From NCBI GenBank assembly GCA_038250135.1, contig JBBSCP010000022.1, forward strand, positions 1 through 21,979: a DNA stretch of 21,979 nucleotides, read 5' to 3'. Of the stretch, positions 1-6,479 are shown piece by piece (position 1 is the first letter of the stretch; each line of letters begins with the position of its first letter). The notes beneath the pieces were generated by a model that made no database searches, was not told the origin of the DNA, and worked only from the letters and a program-made list of their open reading frames with translations. The position numbers and the translations under genes were made by a program. The DNA is from Falsiroseomonas sp038250135 (GTDB taxonomy: Bacteria; Pseudomonadota; Alphaproteobacteria; Acetobacterales; Acetobacteraceae).

Positions 1-608
1 ACATCAACCTCACCAAATCGCAGGTCGCGGGCGAAAGTCCCGAAGATTGGCGCAAGGCGAATACAGAGGAATTCGTCCACCGCATCGCCGTGGAACTGGA
101 GCACCACCTGGCCAGGCACCGGCTGCCGGTCGTGCTCGTCGCCGATGCCGAGATCCAGGGCCATTTTCAGAAGCTGAGCAACCTTGGCCCGCTGCTCGCG
201 GGCGTTGTCGAGACGAATCCTGAATCGCAGGATGTCAAATCGCTGCATGCCGCCGCCTATGACATCGTCAGGCCGATCTTCGAGAAGGGCCGCAGGCAAG
301 CGGTCGACCGGCTTGCTGCGCTGCTGGGGAGCGGTGACGCACACGCAACGCTCGACGCCGGAGAGATCGTCAAGGCGGCTCATCTTGGGCGTATCGAGAC
401 GCTGATGCTGGCTGAAGGAGCGGAACTGTGGGGCCGGTTCGATGAAGCCACAGACACAGTCACCATGGGCGGTGACGCCACGGCCGCCGGGCACGATCTG
501 CTCGATGACGTCGCGGCGCGAGTCATGCGCCACGGCGGCGCCGTCACCATCCTCTCGCTTGATGAAATGCCTGACGCTGCACCGGCCGCCGCCGTGCTGC
601 GGTTTTGA
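1..608 (+). CDS. baeRF-type (bacterial archaeo-eukaryotic release factor-like) protein, 5' partial
   Basis: The frame is open from the left edge (first full codon at 3) to TGA at 606-608, so the true start lies outside the window. The GTG at 90 is internal, because coding-like sequence continues upstream of it. The visible ~200 residues contain a PVVLVAD segment and a NPES motif. Near the C-terminus comes GGDATAAGHDLLDDVAARV followed by HGGAVTILS, an L7Ae/eRF1-domain-3-like alpha/beta fold with the typical hydrophobic ending. This matches the baeRF families, which resemble eRF1/Vms1 and are proposed to act on stalled ribosomes or in stress. No GGQ-like catalytic loop can be judged because the N-terminal part is missing. 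A YjzC-like small gene starts 23 nt downstream, so the two are probably co-transcribed. Family assignment is by pattern recognition; the exact subfamily is uncertain. Confidence 0.7.
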   Translation, partial: INLTKSQVAGESPEDWRKANTEEFVHRIAVELEHHLARHRLPVVLVADAEIQGHFQKLSNLGPLLAGVVETNPESQDVKSLHAAAYDIVRPIFEKGRRQAVDRLAALLGSGDAHATLDAGEIVKAAHLGRIETLMLAEGAELWGRFDEATDTVTMGGDATAAGHDLLDDVAARVMRHGGAVTILSLDEMPDAAPAAAVLRF

Positions 609-631
609 TCCGGGCAGGGAGAATCGCTGCC

Positions 632-868
632 GTGAACAATCCTGAGCATCGTGATCCGGCGAAGGAGAATCCGACACAGGACCATTTGAAACCAGGACAG
701 GCAGCTCCGTACTCCGGTCAGTATGAACTGATTGGCCCCTCTGGTCAGCGAACCGGGAAAGAGCGGACAGTCGTCCGCGGTGAGCCTCTTCCACCAACTC
801 CTCAGCCAGACATGCTTTATGTTCTATCGGATCCGTCGAAGAACGGGGCTGGTGAAGAACCCACGTAA
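632..868 (+). CDS. YjzC-like small protein
   Basis: A 78-residue protein. The GTG at 632 is chosen because AGGGAG at 616-621 lies 10 nt upstream; a TTG at 605 in the same frame would overlap the preceding stop. The core LKPGQAAPYSGQYELIGPSG, then a charged stretch and GEPLPPTPQPDMLYVL, resembles the Bacillus YjzC family, in which a KPGQ.AP.SG.Y..IG pattern opens the protein and a PPTP motif follows. The function of that family is unknown. The protein is hydrophilic, with no signal peptide, membrane segment or cysteine. It follows the baeRF-like gene closely and is followed by an AT-rich gap, so it probably closes that short operon. The stop is TAA at 866-868. Confidence 0.65.
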   Translation: MNNPEHRDPAKENPTQDHLKPGQAAPYSGQYELIGPSGQRTGKERTVVRGEPLPPTPQPDMLYVLSDPSKNGAGEEPT

Positions 869-897
869 ATATTAATCAATCAAAGAGTCGTAGATCT

Positions 898-920
898 ATC
901 CTAACTTACTATTTTAGGAT
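898..920 (+). terminator. AT-rich inverted repeat, possible weak terminator
   Basis: ATCCTAA at 898-904 and TTAGGAT at 914-920 form a perfect 7-bp stem with a 9-nt loop, 30 nt after the YjzC-like stop. There is no long T-run after it, so a terminator is only one option; a binding site is another. The whole gap 869-1000 is strikingly AT-rich for this window and should also hold the promoter of the PRC-barrel gene. I could not identify a convincing -35/-10 pair or a GGAAC-N17-CGTT general-stress motif. Confidence 0.35.
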
Positions 921-1000
921 TTGGACAATAATACACCAGGGAGCGGCAATCTCGAATTTAATTTTGCAGCGTAGAAATAATACATGATCAGGAGATAACA

Positions 1001-1744
1001 ATGCTCTGGAAATCGTCAGTTGTTTCGGGCTTTGGGATCGAGGCCAGCGATGGTCCAATCGGCAGCGTCAGCGACCTTCTCTTCGACGATACGAACTGGG
1101 CGCTGCGATGGTGCGTTGTCGACACCGGATCCTGGCTATCGGGCAGGAAGGTCCTGCTGCCGCCATCGGCCATCGGTGTGCCAGAGGCGGACCGCCGTGC
1201 GTTCTCTGTCGATCTTACCCGCAAACAGGTTGCGGATAGCCCGATCTTCGACGCCGATGCTCCCGTTTCACGGCAGCTCGAAGGCAGTGTCTATGGCCAT
1301 TACGGGTGGTCGCCCTACTGGTATCCCGGTTACGGCATGGGGATGTTCGGCGCTGTACCCATCGGGCAGAGTCAGCCACCTGGGTATCGCGCTGACGGCA
1401 GCGACCCGACCAGCGGCGATCCTCATCTGCGCAGCGCCAAAGAGATCATTGGCTATCATATCAGCGCGAGCGATGACGAGATCGGGCATGTCGAGGAACT
1501 GCTGGTCGACATCGATAGCTGGGACATCCGGTACTTCGTTGTCGACACAAAGAACTGGTGGCCTGGAAAGAAGGTCCTTGTAGCACCGCAGTGGTTCAAG
1601 GAGGTAAGCTGGGCGGACAAGACCGTTCACGTGAGCCTCACACGTGATCAGGTCAGCAAAAGCCCCGAATACGATCCCAGCGCGACCGCTGATCGCGCTT
1701 ATGAGGATCGGCTTTACCAACACTACGGCTACCAGAGGTATTGA
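1001..1744 (+). CDS. Double PRC-barrel domain protein
   Basis: A 247-residue protein starting at ATG 1001, with AGGAG at 990-994 six nt upstream. Two PRC-barrel domains are visible, at about residues 4-85 and 145-225. Each has the pattern GxxIGSVxDLLxD, then W.LRW.VVDT, a (P)GRKVLL step, and a final strand V.LTR.QV..SP.(Y/F)D. The linker at about 98-130 is rich in Tyr, Trp, Gly and Pro. PRC-barrels occur in RimM, photosynthetic reaction-centre H subunits and many stress-related proteins of unknown role. No signal peptide or membrane helix is seen, so it is probably cytoplasmic. The MscS-type gene starts 26 nt downstream, which suggests one transcription unit. The domain call is firm; the function is unknown. 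Confidence 0.85.
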   Translation: MLWKSSVVSGFGIEASDGPIGSVSDLLFDDTNWALRWCVVDTGSWLSGRKVLLPPSAIGVPEADRRAFSVDLTRKQVADSPIFDADAPVSRQLEGSVYGHYGWSPYWYPGYGMGMFGAVPIGQSQPPGYRADGSDPTSGDPHLRSAKEIIGYHISASDDEIGHVEELLVDIDSWDIRYFVVDTKNWWPGKKVLVAPQWFKEVSWADKTVHVSLTRDQVSKSPEYDPSATADRAYEDRLYQHYGYQRY

Positions 1745-1770
1745 TTGCGACGCGTGGTCTGGCATCCTAA

Positions 1771-3195
1771 GTGAGTCGGCCCGTGCGTCGCGGGCAGCTC
1801 GCAATCCTGGTGGCGATCGTTCTCGGTCTTTCCAGCTCGCCCTTGCAGGCACAAACCTCTCCGACCGCCAGTGATACGACGGCTGCCGGTTCGACCAGAG
1901 AGATCGCGGTCGCGCCCAATGCGCGCGACGCGCAGATCGCCGACCGTCTCGAACGCATCCTGGGGGCCAGCGGCTGGTTCACGCCTCTCTCGGTGTCGGT
2001 GCGCGAGGGCATCGTGTTCATCGACGGGCAGACCGAGACAGATGATCGGCGGGAATGGGCACAACAGCTTGCGCTGCGCACGCAGGATGTGGTGGCTGTG
2101 GTGAACCGCATCGAGGTGCAGCCGACGATCAGTTGGGATTTCACCCCGACCTGGCGAGAGTTGGGACGACTGGTCGATCGCGTGCAATGGTTCGCACCGC
2201 TGGCCGTCGCTTCCGTTGTCATCTTGCTCGTTTTCTGGCTGTTGTCGCGCGGCGTCACGGCCCTGACCCGTCACGCACTACAACGGCGCCTTTCATCGCC
2301 GCTGCTGGTGAACATAGCGGCTCGCGTCGTCGCGTTGCCGGTCATCCTCATCGGTGTCTACCTCGTGCTGCAGATCGCGGGCCTGACGCGCCTGGCCGTT
2401 ACGGTTCTGGGCGGCACGGGTCTTGTTGGGATTGTGGTCGGCCTCGCCTTTCGCGAGATCGCCGAGAATTCGCTGGCCAGCATCCTGTTAAGTGTGCGCA
2501 ACCCGTTCCGAACCGGCGACTGGATCCAGGTTGGTGAGCATGAGGGGATCGTGCAGAACCTCAACATGCGCACAACGATTCTGCTGACGCTGGATGGCAA
2601 TCATGTGCTGATTCCGAACGCACTTGTGTACAAGAGCGTCGTCACGAACTTCTCGACCAATCCCGGCCGGCGGGCTGAATTCGCCGTCGGTATCGGCTAC
2701 GCAGATTCCATCGTGAAGGCGCAGGATGTGATCCTCGCTGCGCTCCGTGCTCATCCCGCCGTCCTCGATGCCCCGGAACCAGCCGCCATCGTTGACGAAC
2801 TCGGAGCATCGACGGTGAACATCAGGGTGCAGTTCTGGTTTGACGGTAAAACCTATTCGATCTTCAAGGTGCGCTCGTCCCTGATGCGGCAGGTCAAGCG
2901 TGCGCTTCAGGATGCGGGGGTCTCGATGCCAGACGCTGCGCGCGAGATCATATTTCCCGAAGGCGTGCCGTTACGTCGGGCCGCCGCCGTGGCAGGCACG
3001 GCCGGAGACAGGCCACATAGCCAGGTCGCTGCAGACAAGACTGAGGACCAGGCTGAGGCTGCGGTCGTATCCTCAGGCGAGGGCGACCTCAAGTCGGAGG
3101 AAGCCGAATTGAAGCGTCAGGCCAAGGCTTCCGACCTGCCTGGAAGCGAGGTGAACCTGCTGGCCCCGAACGACAGGGCCTCCAGCAATCCCTGA
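1771..3195 (+). CDS. BON domain-MscS mechanosensitive channel fusion
   Basis: A 474-residue membrane protein from GTG 1771; a second in-frame GTG lies at 1783, and neither has a strong ribosome-binding site. Residues 1-28 form a signal peptide ending in LQAQ. Residues about 50-116 form a BON domain (GWFTPLSVSVREGIVFIDG, then WAQQLA and VVAVVNRI), which would lie in the periplasm. Membrane helices follow at about 141-160 and 186-206. The MscS pore helix comes next (about 207-240, with GGTGLVGIVVGLAFREIAEN), then the beta domain with FRTGDWIQV and IPNALVYKS, and the cytoplasmic alpha/beta domain to about 395. The last ~80 residues are charged and low in complexity. MscS channels release solutes on hypo-osmotic shock. 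BON domains are thought to bind phospholipid, so the fusion may tether the channel or tune its gating; that is inference. It is the last gene of the PRC-MscS pair, before tRNA-Glu. Confidence 0.88.
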   Translation: MSRPVRRGQLAILVAIVLGLSSSPLQAQTSPTASDTTAAGSTREIAVAPNARDAQIADRLERILGASGWFTPLSVSVREGIVFIDGQTETDDRREWAQQLALRTQDVVAVVNRIEVQPTISWDFTPTWRELGRLVDRVQWFAPLAVASVVILLVFWLLSRGVTALTRHALQRRLSSPLLVNIAARVVALPVILIGVYLVLQIAGLTRLAVTVLGGTGLVGIVVGLAFREIAENSLASILLSVRNPFRTGDWIQVGEHEGIVQNLNMRTTILLTLDGNHVLIPNALVYKSVVTNFSTNPGRRAEFAVGIGYADSIVKAQDVILAALRAHPAVLDAPEPAAIVDELGASTVNIRVQFWFDGKTYSIFKVRSSLMRQVKRALQDAGVSMPDAAREIIFPEGVPLRRAAAVAGTAGDRPHSQVAADKTEDQAEAAVVSSGEGDLKSEEAELKRQAKASDLPGSEVNLLAPNDRASSNP

Positions 3196-3384
3196 CGAAC
3201 GATAAGCGCGATCGCACTTGCCGGCGCGGATGCATCACCAGAGAGGCAGGAGTGTCGCGAGCCAGCAGGACCGGATGGTGGAGTATGGCCGCGGGTCAGG
3301 ATGATGGCCGCTGCCCGCAAGTGTCAGCGGCGGCACCGCGAGGGCCAACTCATCCCCGGGCGTCCCGGTAGGTCCGGGGGCGAT

Positions 3385-3406
3385 ATTAGACCCCACATTA
3401 GACCCC
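3385..3406. repeat. Short direct repeat beside the tRNA-Glu 3' end
   Basis: ATTAGACCCC occurs at 3385-3394 and again at 3397-3406 (period 12), 35 nt from the encoded CCA of tRNA-Glu. Short direct repeats next to a tRNA 3' end are what integrase arm-type sites look like, but two 10-bp copies are weak evidence. The rest of 3196-3440 shows no gene, only a possible small GC hairpin (CCCCGG 3354-3359 with CCGGGG 3374-3379). Confidence 0.35.
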
Positions 3407-3440
3407 GCCGAGTGAGCGCCTTCTAAGTCATTGAAACATA

Positions 3441-3516
3441 TGGCGTCCCCTAGGGGATTCGAACCCCTGTTACCGCCGTGAGAGGGCGGTGTCCTAGGCC
3501 TCTAGACGAAGGGGAC
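3441..3516 (-). tRNA. tRNA-Glu (anticodon CUC)
   Basis: The reverse complement folds into a full cloverleaf. The acceptor stem is GTCCCCT/AGGGGAC with discriminator G and an encoded CCA (3441-3443). The anticodon stem is CCGCC/GGCGG with loop CTCTCAC, giving anticodon CUC at plus positions 3480-3482. The T arm is GGGG-TTCGAAT-CCCC. CUC reads GAG (Glu). Such a gene usually accompanies a UUC isoacceptor elsewhere. The 3' end faces the putative island on the left, so it is a candidate attachment site. Confidence 0.97.
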
Positions 3517-3560
3517 CAAGGCCAACCCCGACGGCGCTATCGCGCCGCGGGAGGCGCTAC

Positions 3561-3755
3561 CTAGCGCCCTCCCCGCTTGGGATCAAGCGGGCCCGCGCCG
3601 GATTTCGCACGTGCGGCCGCGTGACGCCCGTCGCGGCAGGCATCGGAGCAATACCGCACCTCGTCCCAAACCCGCGCCCATTTCTTCCGCCATGCGAAGG
3701 GCCGGCCGCACGCGGCGCAGACCTTCTCCGGCAGCTGTGGCTTCCGATGCGCCAT
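3561..3755 (-). CDS. DUF2256 zinc-motif protein
   Basis: A 64-residue basic protein starting at the ATG complementary to 3753-3755. It opens MAHRKPQLPEKVCAACGRPF and continues WRKKWARVWDEVRYCSDACR, the signature of the DUF2256 family. Four cysteines in CxxC (13, 16) and CxxxC (36, 40) should bind one zinc ion. The function of the family is unknown. The start is fixed by the match of the family N-terminus. It ends just before tRNA-Glu, and its stop codon lies in the loop of a 6-bp hairpin (GGCGCT 3553-3558 with AGCGCC 3563-3568). A second hairpin lies at 3532-3547. The upstream DUF6476-like gene is separated by only 2 nt, so they are likely one operon. Confidence 0.9.
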   Translation of the reverse strand: MAHRKPQLPEKVCAACGRPFAWRKKWARVWDEVRYCSDACRDGRHAAARAKSGAGPLDPKRGGR

Positions 3756-3757
3756 TC

Positions 3758-4039
3758 CTAATCGGCCGCGCGCAACTCGCCCAGTACCCGGCCGCGACGC
3801 GGCTCCACCAGCAGGATCCGTTCGGTCTCGTCGGGGCGCGCCACCAACACGGCGATCCGGCCCTCGGCCAACGAAATTCCTATGATCCGCGTCCCGATCG
3901 GCTGGCCGAGCGAGGACGGCGGCAGTACAGCCTCCCCGGCCGCACCGCCGGCGCGCTGGACGAGCACCACCACCAGGCCCACGGTGCCGACCACGATCAA
4001 CACCCCCATTACGCCGACCAGCCATTTGAGCGCCGCCAC
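3758..4039 (-). CDS. Small single-pass membrane protein, DUF6476-like
   Basis: A 93-residue protein. Residues 3-28 (ALKWLVGVMGVLIVVGTVGL and on) form one membrane helix. A short linker with GGAAG and a soluble C-terminal part follow, with IGTRIIGISLAEGRIAVLVA and ERILLVEPRRGRVLGEL. This resembles the small alphaproteobacterial DUF6476 proteins found near rluD; their role is unknown. The N-terminus faces rluD, and the two 5' ends may overlap by about 14 nt on opposite strands. A two-nt gap to the DUF2256 gene indicates co-transcription. The membrane prediction is sound; the family name is from memory of the N-terminal pattern. Confidence 0.75.
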   Translation of the reverse strand: MAALKWLVGVMGVLIVVGTVGLVVVLVQRAGGAAGEAVLPPSSLGQPIGTRIIGISLAEGRIAVLVARPDETERILLVEPRRGRVLGELRAAD

Positions 4040-5039
4040 GCAAAACCCCCTTTCCGATCACGCGGGCGAAACCCGCACCACCCTCGCCCCGCCCGAGGCC
4101 GCCGGCACCCGCGCCGACCGCTTCCTGACGGAGGCGATAGGCGGTCTGTCGCGCTCCCGGGTCAAGGCGTTGATCGAGGCCGGCCATGCCAGCCGTGACG
4201 GCACCCAGGTGGCCGACCCGGCCGAGCCCGTGCGTCCGGGAGCGCTCTACGCGCTGCGCCTGCCGCCCCCGATGCCCGCTACGCCCCAGCCGCAGGCGAT
4301 TCCGCTGAACATCCTGTTCGAGGACCGGCACCTGATCGTCATCGACAAGCCGGCCGGGCTCGTGGTGCATCCCGCGCCTGGCAACCTCGACGGCACGCTG
4401 GTCAACGCAGTGCTGGCGCATGCGGCGGAGGATCTTTCGGGCATCGGTGGCGAGGCACGGCCCGGGATCGTTCACCGACTCGACAAGGACACCTCCGGCG
4501 TCATGGTCGTGGCGAAGTCGCAGGCCGCCCATACGGCACTGTCCGAAGCCTTCGCGACGCGCGACCTGGAGCGCGACTACCTCGCCCTCGTCTGGGGCCT
4601 GCCCGCCCCGGGCGTGGGCGAGATCGAGGCTGCCATCGGCCGCCACGCCACCGACCGCAAGCGCATGGCGGTAGTCGAGCGCGGCGGCGCCCGGCAGGGG
4701 AAACAAGCGCTGACCCGCTACCGGACCGAGCGCGGATTCGGCAGCGCCGCCGCCCTGCTGCGCTGCCGACTCGCCACCGGGCGCACGCATCAGATTCGCG
4801 TTCATCTGGCGCATATCGGCCATCCGCTGATCGGCGACCCGGTCTATCTGCGGCGCATCCCGGCCGCTGCACGCGGCCTGGCGGGCGAGGCGCGGGACGC
4901 CGCACTTTCTTTTCCGCGCCAGGCGCTTCATGCCGCTACCCTGGGCTTCCGCCACCCAATCACCGGCGCGGCGCTGAGTTTCACCGCGCCCCTGCCGGAC
5001 GACATACAGGCGCTGTTGGCGGCACTCGGTACGACCTAA
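4026..5039 (+). CDS. rluD: 23S rRNA pseudouridine synthase, RluD type
   Basis: About 337 residues from TTG 4026; no ATG lies near the expected N-terminus. The next upstream in-frame starts (GTG 3984, ATG 3882) run deep into the opposite-strand membrane protein gene and encode low-complexity Thr/Pro sequence, so they are less likely. An S4 RNA-binding domain spans about 28-75 (TRADRFLTEAI, SRSRVKALIEAGHA). The catalytic domain follows: LIVIDKPAGLVVHPAPGN, then GIVHRLDKDTSGVMVVAK with the catalytic Asp at about 153, and later RCRLATGRTHQIRVHLAHIG and HPLIGDPVY. RluD makes pseudouridines in helix 69 of 23S rRNA, in the cytoplasm. An intrinsic terminator sits 36 nt after the stop, and rpoH follows, an order common in alphaproteobacteria. 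Function is secure; the start is not. Confidence 0.93.
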   Translation: MSAATQNPLSDHAGETRTTLAPPEAAGTRADRFLTEAIGGLSRSRVKALIEAGHASRDGTQVADPAEPVRPGALYALRLPPPMPATPQPQAIPLNILFEDRHLIVIDKPAGLVVHPAPGNLDGTLVNAVLAHAAEDLSGIGGEARPGIVHRLDKDTSGVMVVAKSQAAHTALSEAFATRDLERDYLALVWGLPAPGVGEIEAAIGRHATDRKRMAVVERGGARQGKQALTRYRTERGFGSAAALLRCRLATGRTHQIRVHLAHIGHPLIGDPVYLRRIPAAARGLAGEARDAALSFPRQALHAATLGFRHPITGAALSFTAPLPDDIQALLAALGTT

Positions 5040-5074
5040 TTGGTCACCAGTGTTACGGCTCGGTAACCGCTCGT

Positions 5075-5101
5075 AAACCAACCTTGCAGGTTGGTTTTTC
5101 T
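5075..5101 (+). terminator. Rho-independent terminator of rluD
   Basis: AAACCAACC (5075-5083) and GGTTGGTTT (5089-5097) form a perfect 9-bp stem around the loop TTGCA, followed by TTCTT. It lies 35 nt after the rluD stop codon. Confidence 0.85.
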
Positions 5102-5129
5102 TGCCCTTGCAACCGCAAGCCGCTATACA
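5101..5129 (+). promoter_or_regulatory. Putative rpoH promoter
   Basis: TTGCCC (5101-5106), a 17-nt spacer and TATACA (5124-5129) fit a housekeeping promoter. The same stretch, read as CTTG from 5100 with a CTATAC-like -10, also partly resembles heat-shock promoters of alphaproteobacteria, so autoregulation is possible. It begins directly at the T-run of the rluD terminator. It would give a leader of about 190 nt before the rpoH ATG. Confidence 0.45.
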
Positions 5130-5274
5130 GGTTTCCAAGCCGAGCCTTGGCGGATGCCGCCAGCTCTCTCCGCGACACTTGCGGAGCAGCCCCGTCGTTT
5201 ACCGCCTCGTCGTGACCGAGGTGGCGCGAAACGGGAGGGTCCATCAGGGTCCGGCCACACAATAAGCCGCATCG

Positions 5275-5313
5275 GCGCCCCGCCGTCACGGGGGGCGCTG
5301 GTGTCCAAGGAGG
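5275..5313 (+). promoter_or_regulatory. rpoH leader hairpin and ribosome-binding site
   Basis: GCGCCCC (5275-5281) pairs with GGGGCGC (5292-5298), and AAGGAGG at 5307-5313 lies 11 nt before ATG 5325. This near-perfect Shine-Dalgarno supports the ATG over an upstream in-frame GTG at 5301. Further stems are visible upstream: CTCCGC/GCGGAG, and CGTTT..CCGCCTCG with CGAGGTGG..AAACG. The leader is therefore structured, but whether it senses anything cannot be seen. Confidence 0.5.
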
Positions 5314-5324
5314 CAGAGTTTCCT

Positions 5325-6203
5325 ATGGCTGCCATGTCCATCCCGATCGCCCCAGAGGGCAACCTCTCCCGCTATTTGCAGGAGATCCGCAAGTTTCCGA
5401 TGCTGACGCAGGAGGAGGAGTACAACCTCTCCAAACGTTGGAAGGACGCGGGCGATGAGCCGGCGGCCCACAAGCTTGTCACGTCGCATCTTCGTCTCGT
5501 CGCCAAGATCGCCATGGGCTACCGCGGCTATGGCCTGCCCGTCGGTGAACTGATCTCGGAGGGCAATGTCGGCATGATGCAGGCCGTCAAGCGCTTCGAC
5601 CCCGATCGCGGCTTCCGCCTGGCGACCTACGCCATGTGGTGGATTCGCGCCGCCATACAGGAATACATCCTGCATAGCTGGTCGCTGGTGAAGATGGGCA
5701 CGACGGCCGCACAGAAGAAGCTGTTCTTCAACCTGCGCCGCCTGAAGGGGCAGATGGCTGCCCTCGAGGAGGGCGACCTCAAACCCGAGCATGTCGAGAA
5801 GATCGCCCGCGTGCTGCAGGTGCCTGAGGCCGATGTGGTGTCCATGAACCGCCGCCTCGCCTCGCCGGACAACAGCCTGAATGCGCCCGTCCGCGCCGAT
5901 TCGGATGGCGAGTGGCAGGATTGGCTTGTCGATGACAGCGAGAGCCAGGAAAGCGAGCTCGCGGAGCGGCAGGACATGTCGAACCGCCGCGAATTGCTCG
6001 GCGAGGCGCTGAAGACGCTGAACGACCGGGAACGCCACATCCTGATCGAGCGGCGCCTGAAAGACGAGCCGACGACGCTTGAGGAGCTCTCGCAACAGTA
6101 CAACATCAGCCGAGAGCGCGTGCGCCAGATCGAGGTGCGCGCGTTCGAGAAGCTGCAGAAGAGCATGAAGACGCAGATCGTCGAGCGAAGGCTCGCGGTT
6201 TAA
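5325..6203 (+). CDS. rpoH: RNA polymerase heat-shock sigma factor RpoH (sigma-32)
   Basis: 292 residues from ATG 5325, close to the usual 284-300. Region 1.2/2 is complete: NLSRYLQEIRKFPMLTQEEE, HLRLVAKIAMGYRGYGLP, DLISEGN-like ELISEGNVGMMQAVKRFD, and LATYAMWWIRAAIQEYIL, which contacts the -10 element. The RpoH box QKKLFFNLRR (about 130-139) separates sigma-32 from other group members. Region 4 spans about 225-283, with LNDRERHILIERR and a helix-turn-helix LEELSQQYNISRERVRQIE. The protein directs RNA polymerase to chaperone and protease genes. It appears to be a single-gene unit: a terminator-promoter junction lies upstream, and a terminator follows at 6316. The stop codon lies in the first copy of a 22-bp tandem triplication. 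Alphaproteobacteria often carry two rpoH paralogs, so a second copy may exist elsewhere. Confidence 0.96.
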   Translation: MAAMSIPIAPEGNLSRYLQEIRKFPMLTQEEEYNLSKRWKDAGDEPAAHKLVTSHLRLVAKIAMGYRGYGLPVGELISEGNVGMMQAVKRFDPDRGFRLATYAMWWIRAAIQEYILHSWSLVKMGTTAAQKKLFFNLRRLKGQMAALEEGDLKPEHVEKIARVLQVPEADVVSMNRRLASPDNSLNAPVRADSDGEWQDWLVDDSESQESELAERQDMSNRRELLGEALKTLNDRERHILIERRLKDEPTTLEELSQQYNISRERVRQIEVRAFEKLQKSMKTQIVERRLAV

Positions 6204-6249
6204 CCAGCGAAGGCTCGCGGTTTAACGAGCGAAGGCTACCGGTTTAACG
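6184..6249 (+). repeat. 22-bp tandem repeat, three copies, over the rpoH stop codon
   Basis: Units start at 6184, 6206 and 6228. Units 1 and 2 share AGCGAAGGCTCGCGGTTTAA and differ only in the last base. Unit 3 reads CTACCGG where the others read CTCGCGG. Each copy contains the TTTAA that carries the rpoH stop codon; since 22 is not a multiple of 3, only the first is in frame. Confidence 0.9.
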
Positions 6250-6315
6250 CGCGGCGGGCGCGGCCGGGCGGTCAGGGTCAATCCATCCGGCCGCCCGGAA
6301 AGTGTCAGCCCAGCA

Positions 6316-6354
6316 GGGCCCGGCAGATTATGCGCCGGGCCTTTCGCTTTTTTT
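6316..6354 (+). terminator. Rho-independent terminator downstream of rpoH
   Basis: GGCCCGGC (6317-6324) and GCCGGGCC (6334-6341) form an 8-bp stem with a 9-nt loop, followed by TTTCGC and a run of seven T. A second GC-rich inverted repeat (CCGGGCGG..CCGCCCGG) lies just upstream, at about 6265-6299. Confidence 0.88.
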
Positions 6355-6479
6355 AAGTCAGCGCGTCAGCGCACGGCAATGCTCTTTGCGATCACGCCTG
6401 ACAATGGTGCGCATCGTCTTTCCGCATTGGAGTGTCCGACACCGCGGGCCCATCTGCCTGCCGCAGCAGGAGAAACCCC

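Noticed and set aside
3532..3568. Two 6-bp GC hairpins as a terminator of the DUF2256 gene
   Set aside because: No T-run follows on the minus strand, so I kept them only as a note in that gene's entry.
3561..5138. 525-codon minus-strand frame over rluD
   Set aside because: Only its last 64 codons (DUF2256) are a gene; the rest is antisense to rluD and the DUF6476-like gene without any family pattern.
5091..5324. N-terminal extension of RpoH from an upstream start
   Set aside because: The extension has no homology, runs through leader hairpins, and AAGGAGG at 5307-5313 fits ATG 5325.
6184..6249. Short CRISPR-like array
   Set aside because: The 22-bp units are directly adjacent with no spacers and overlap the end of rpoH.
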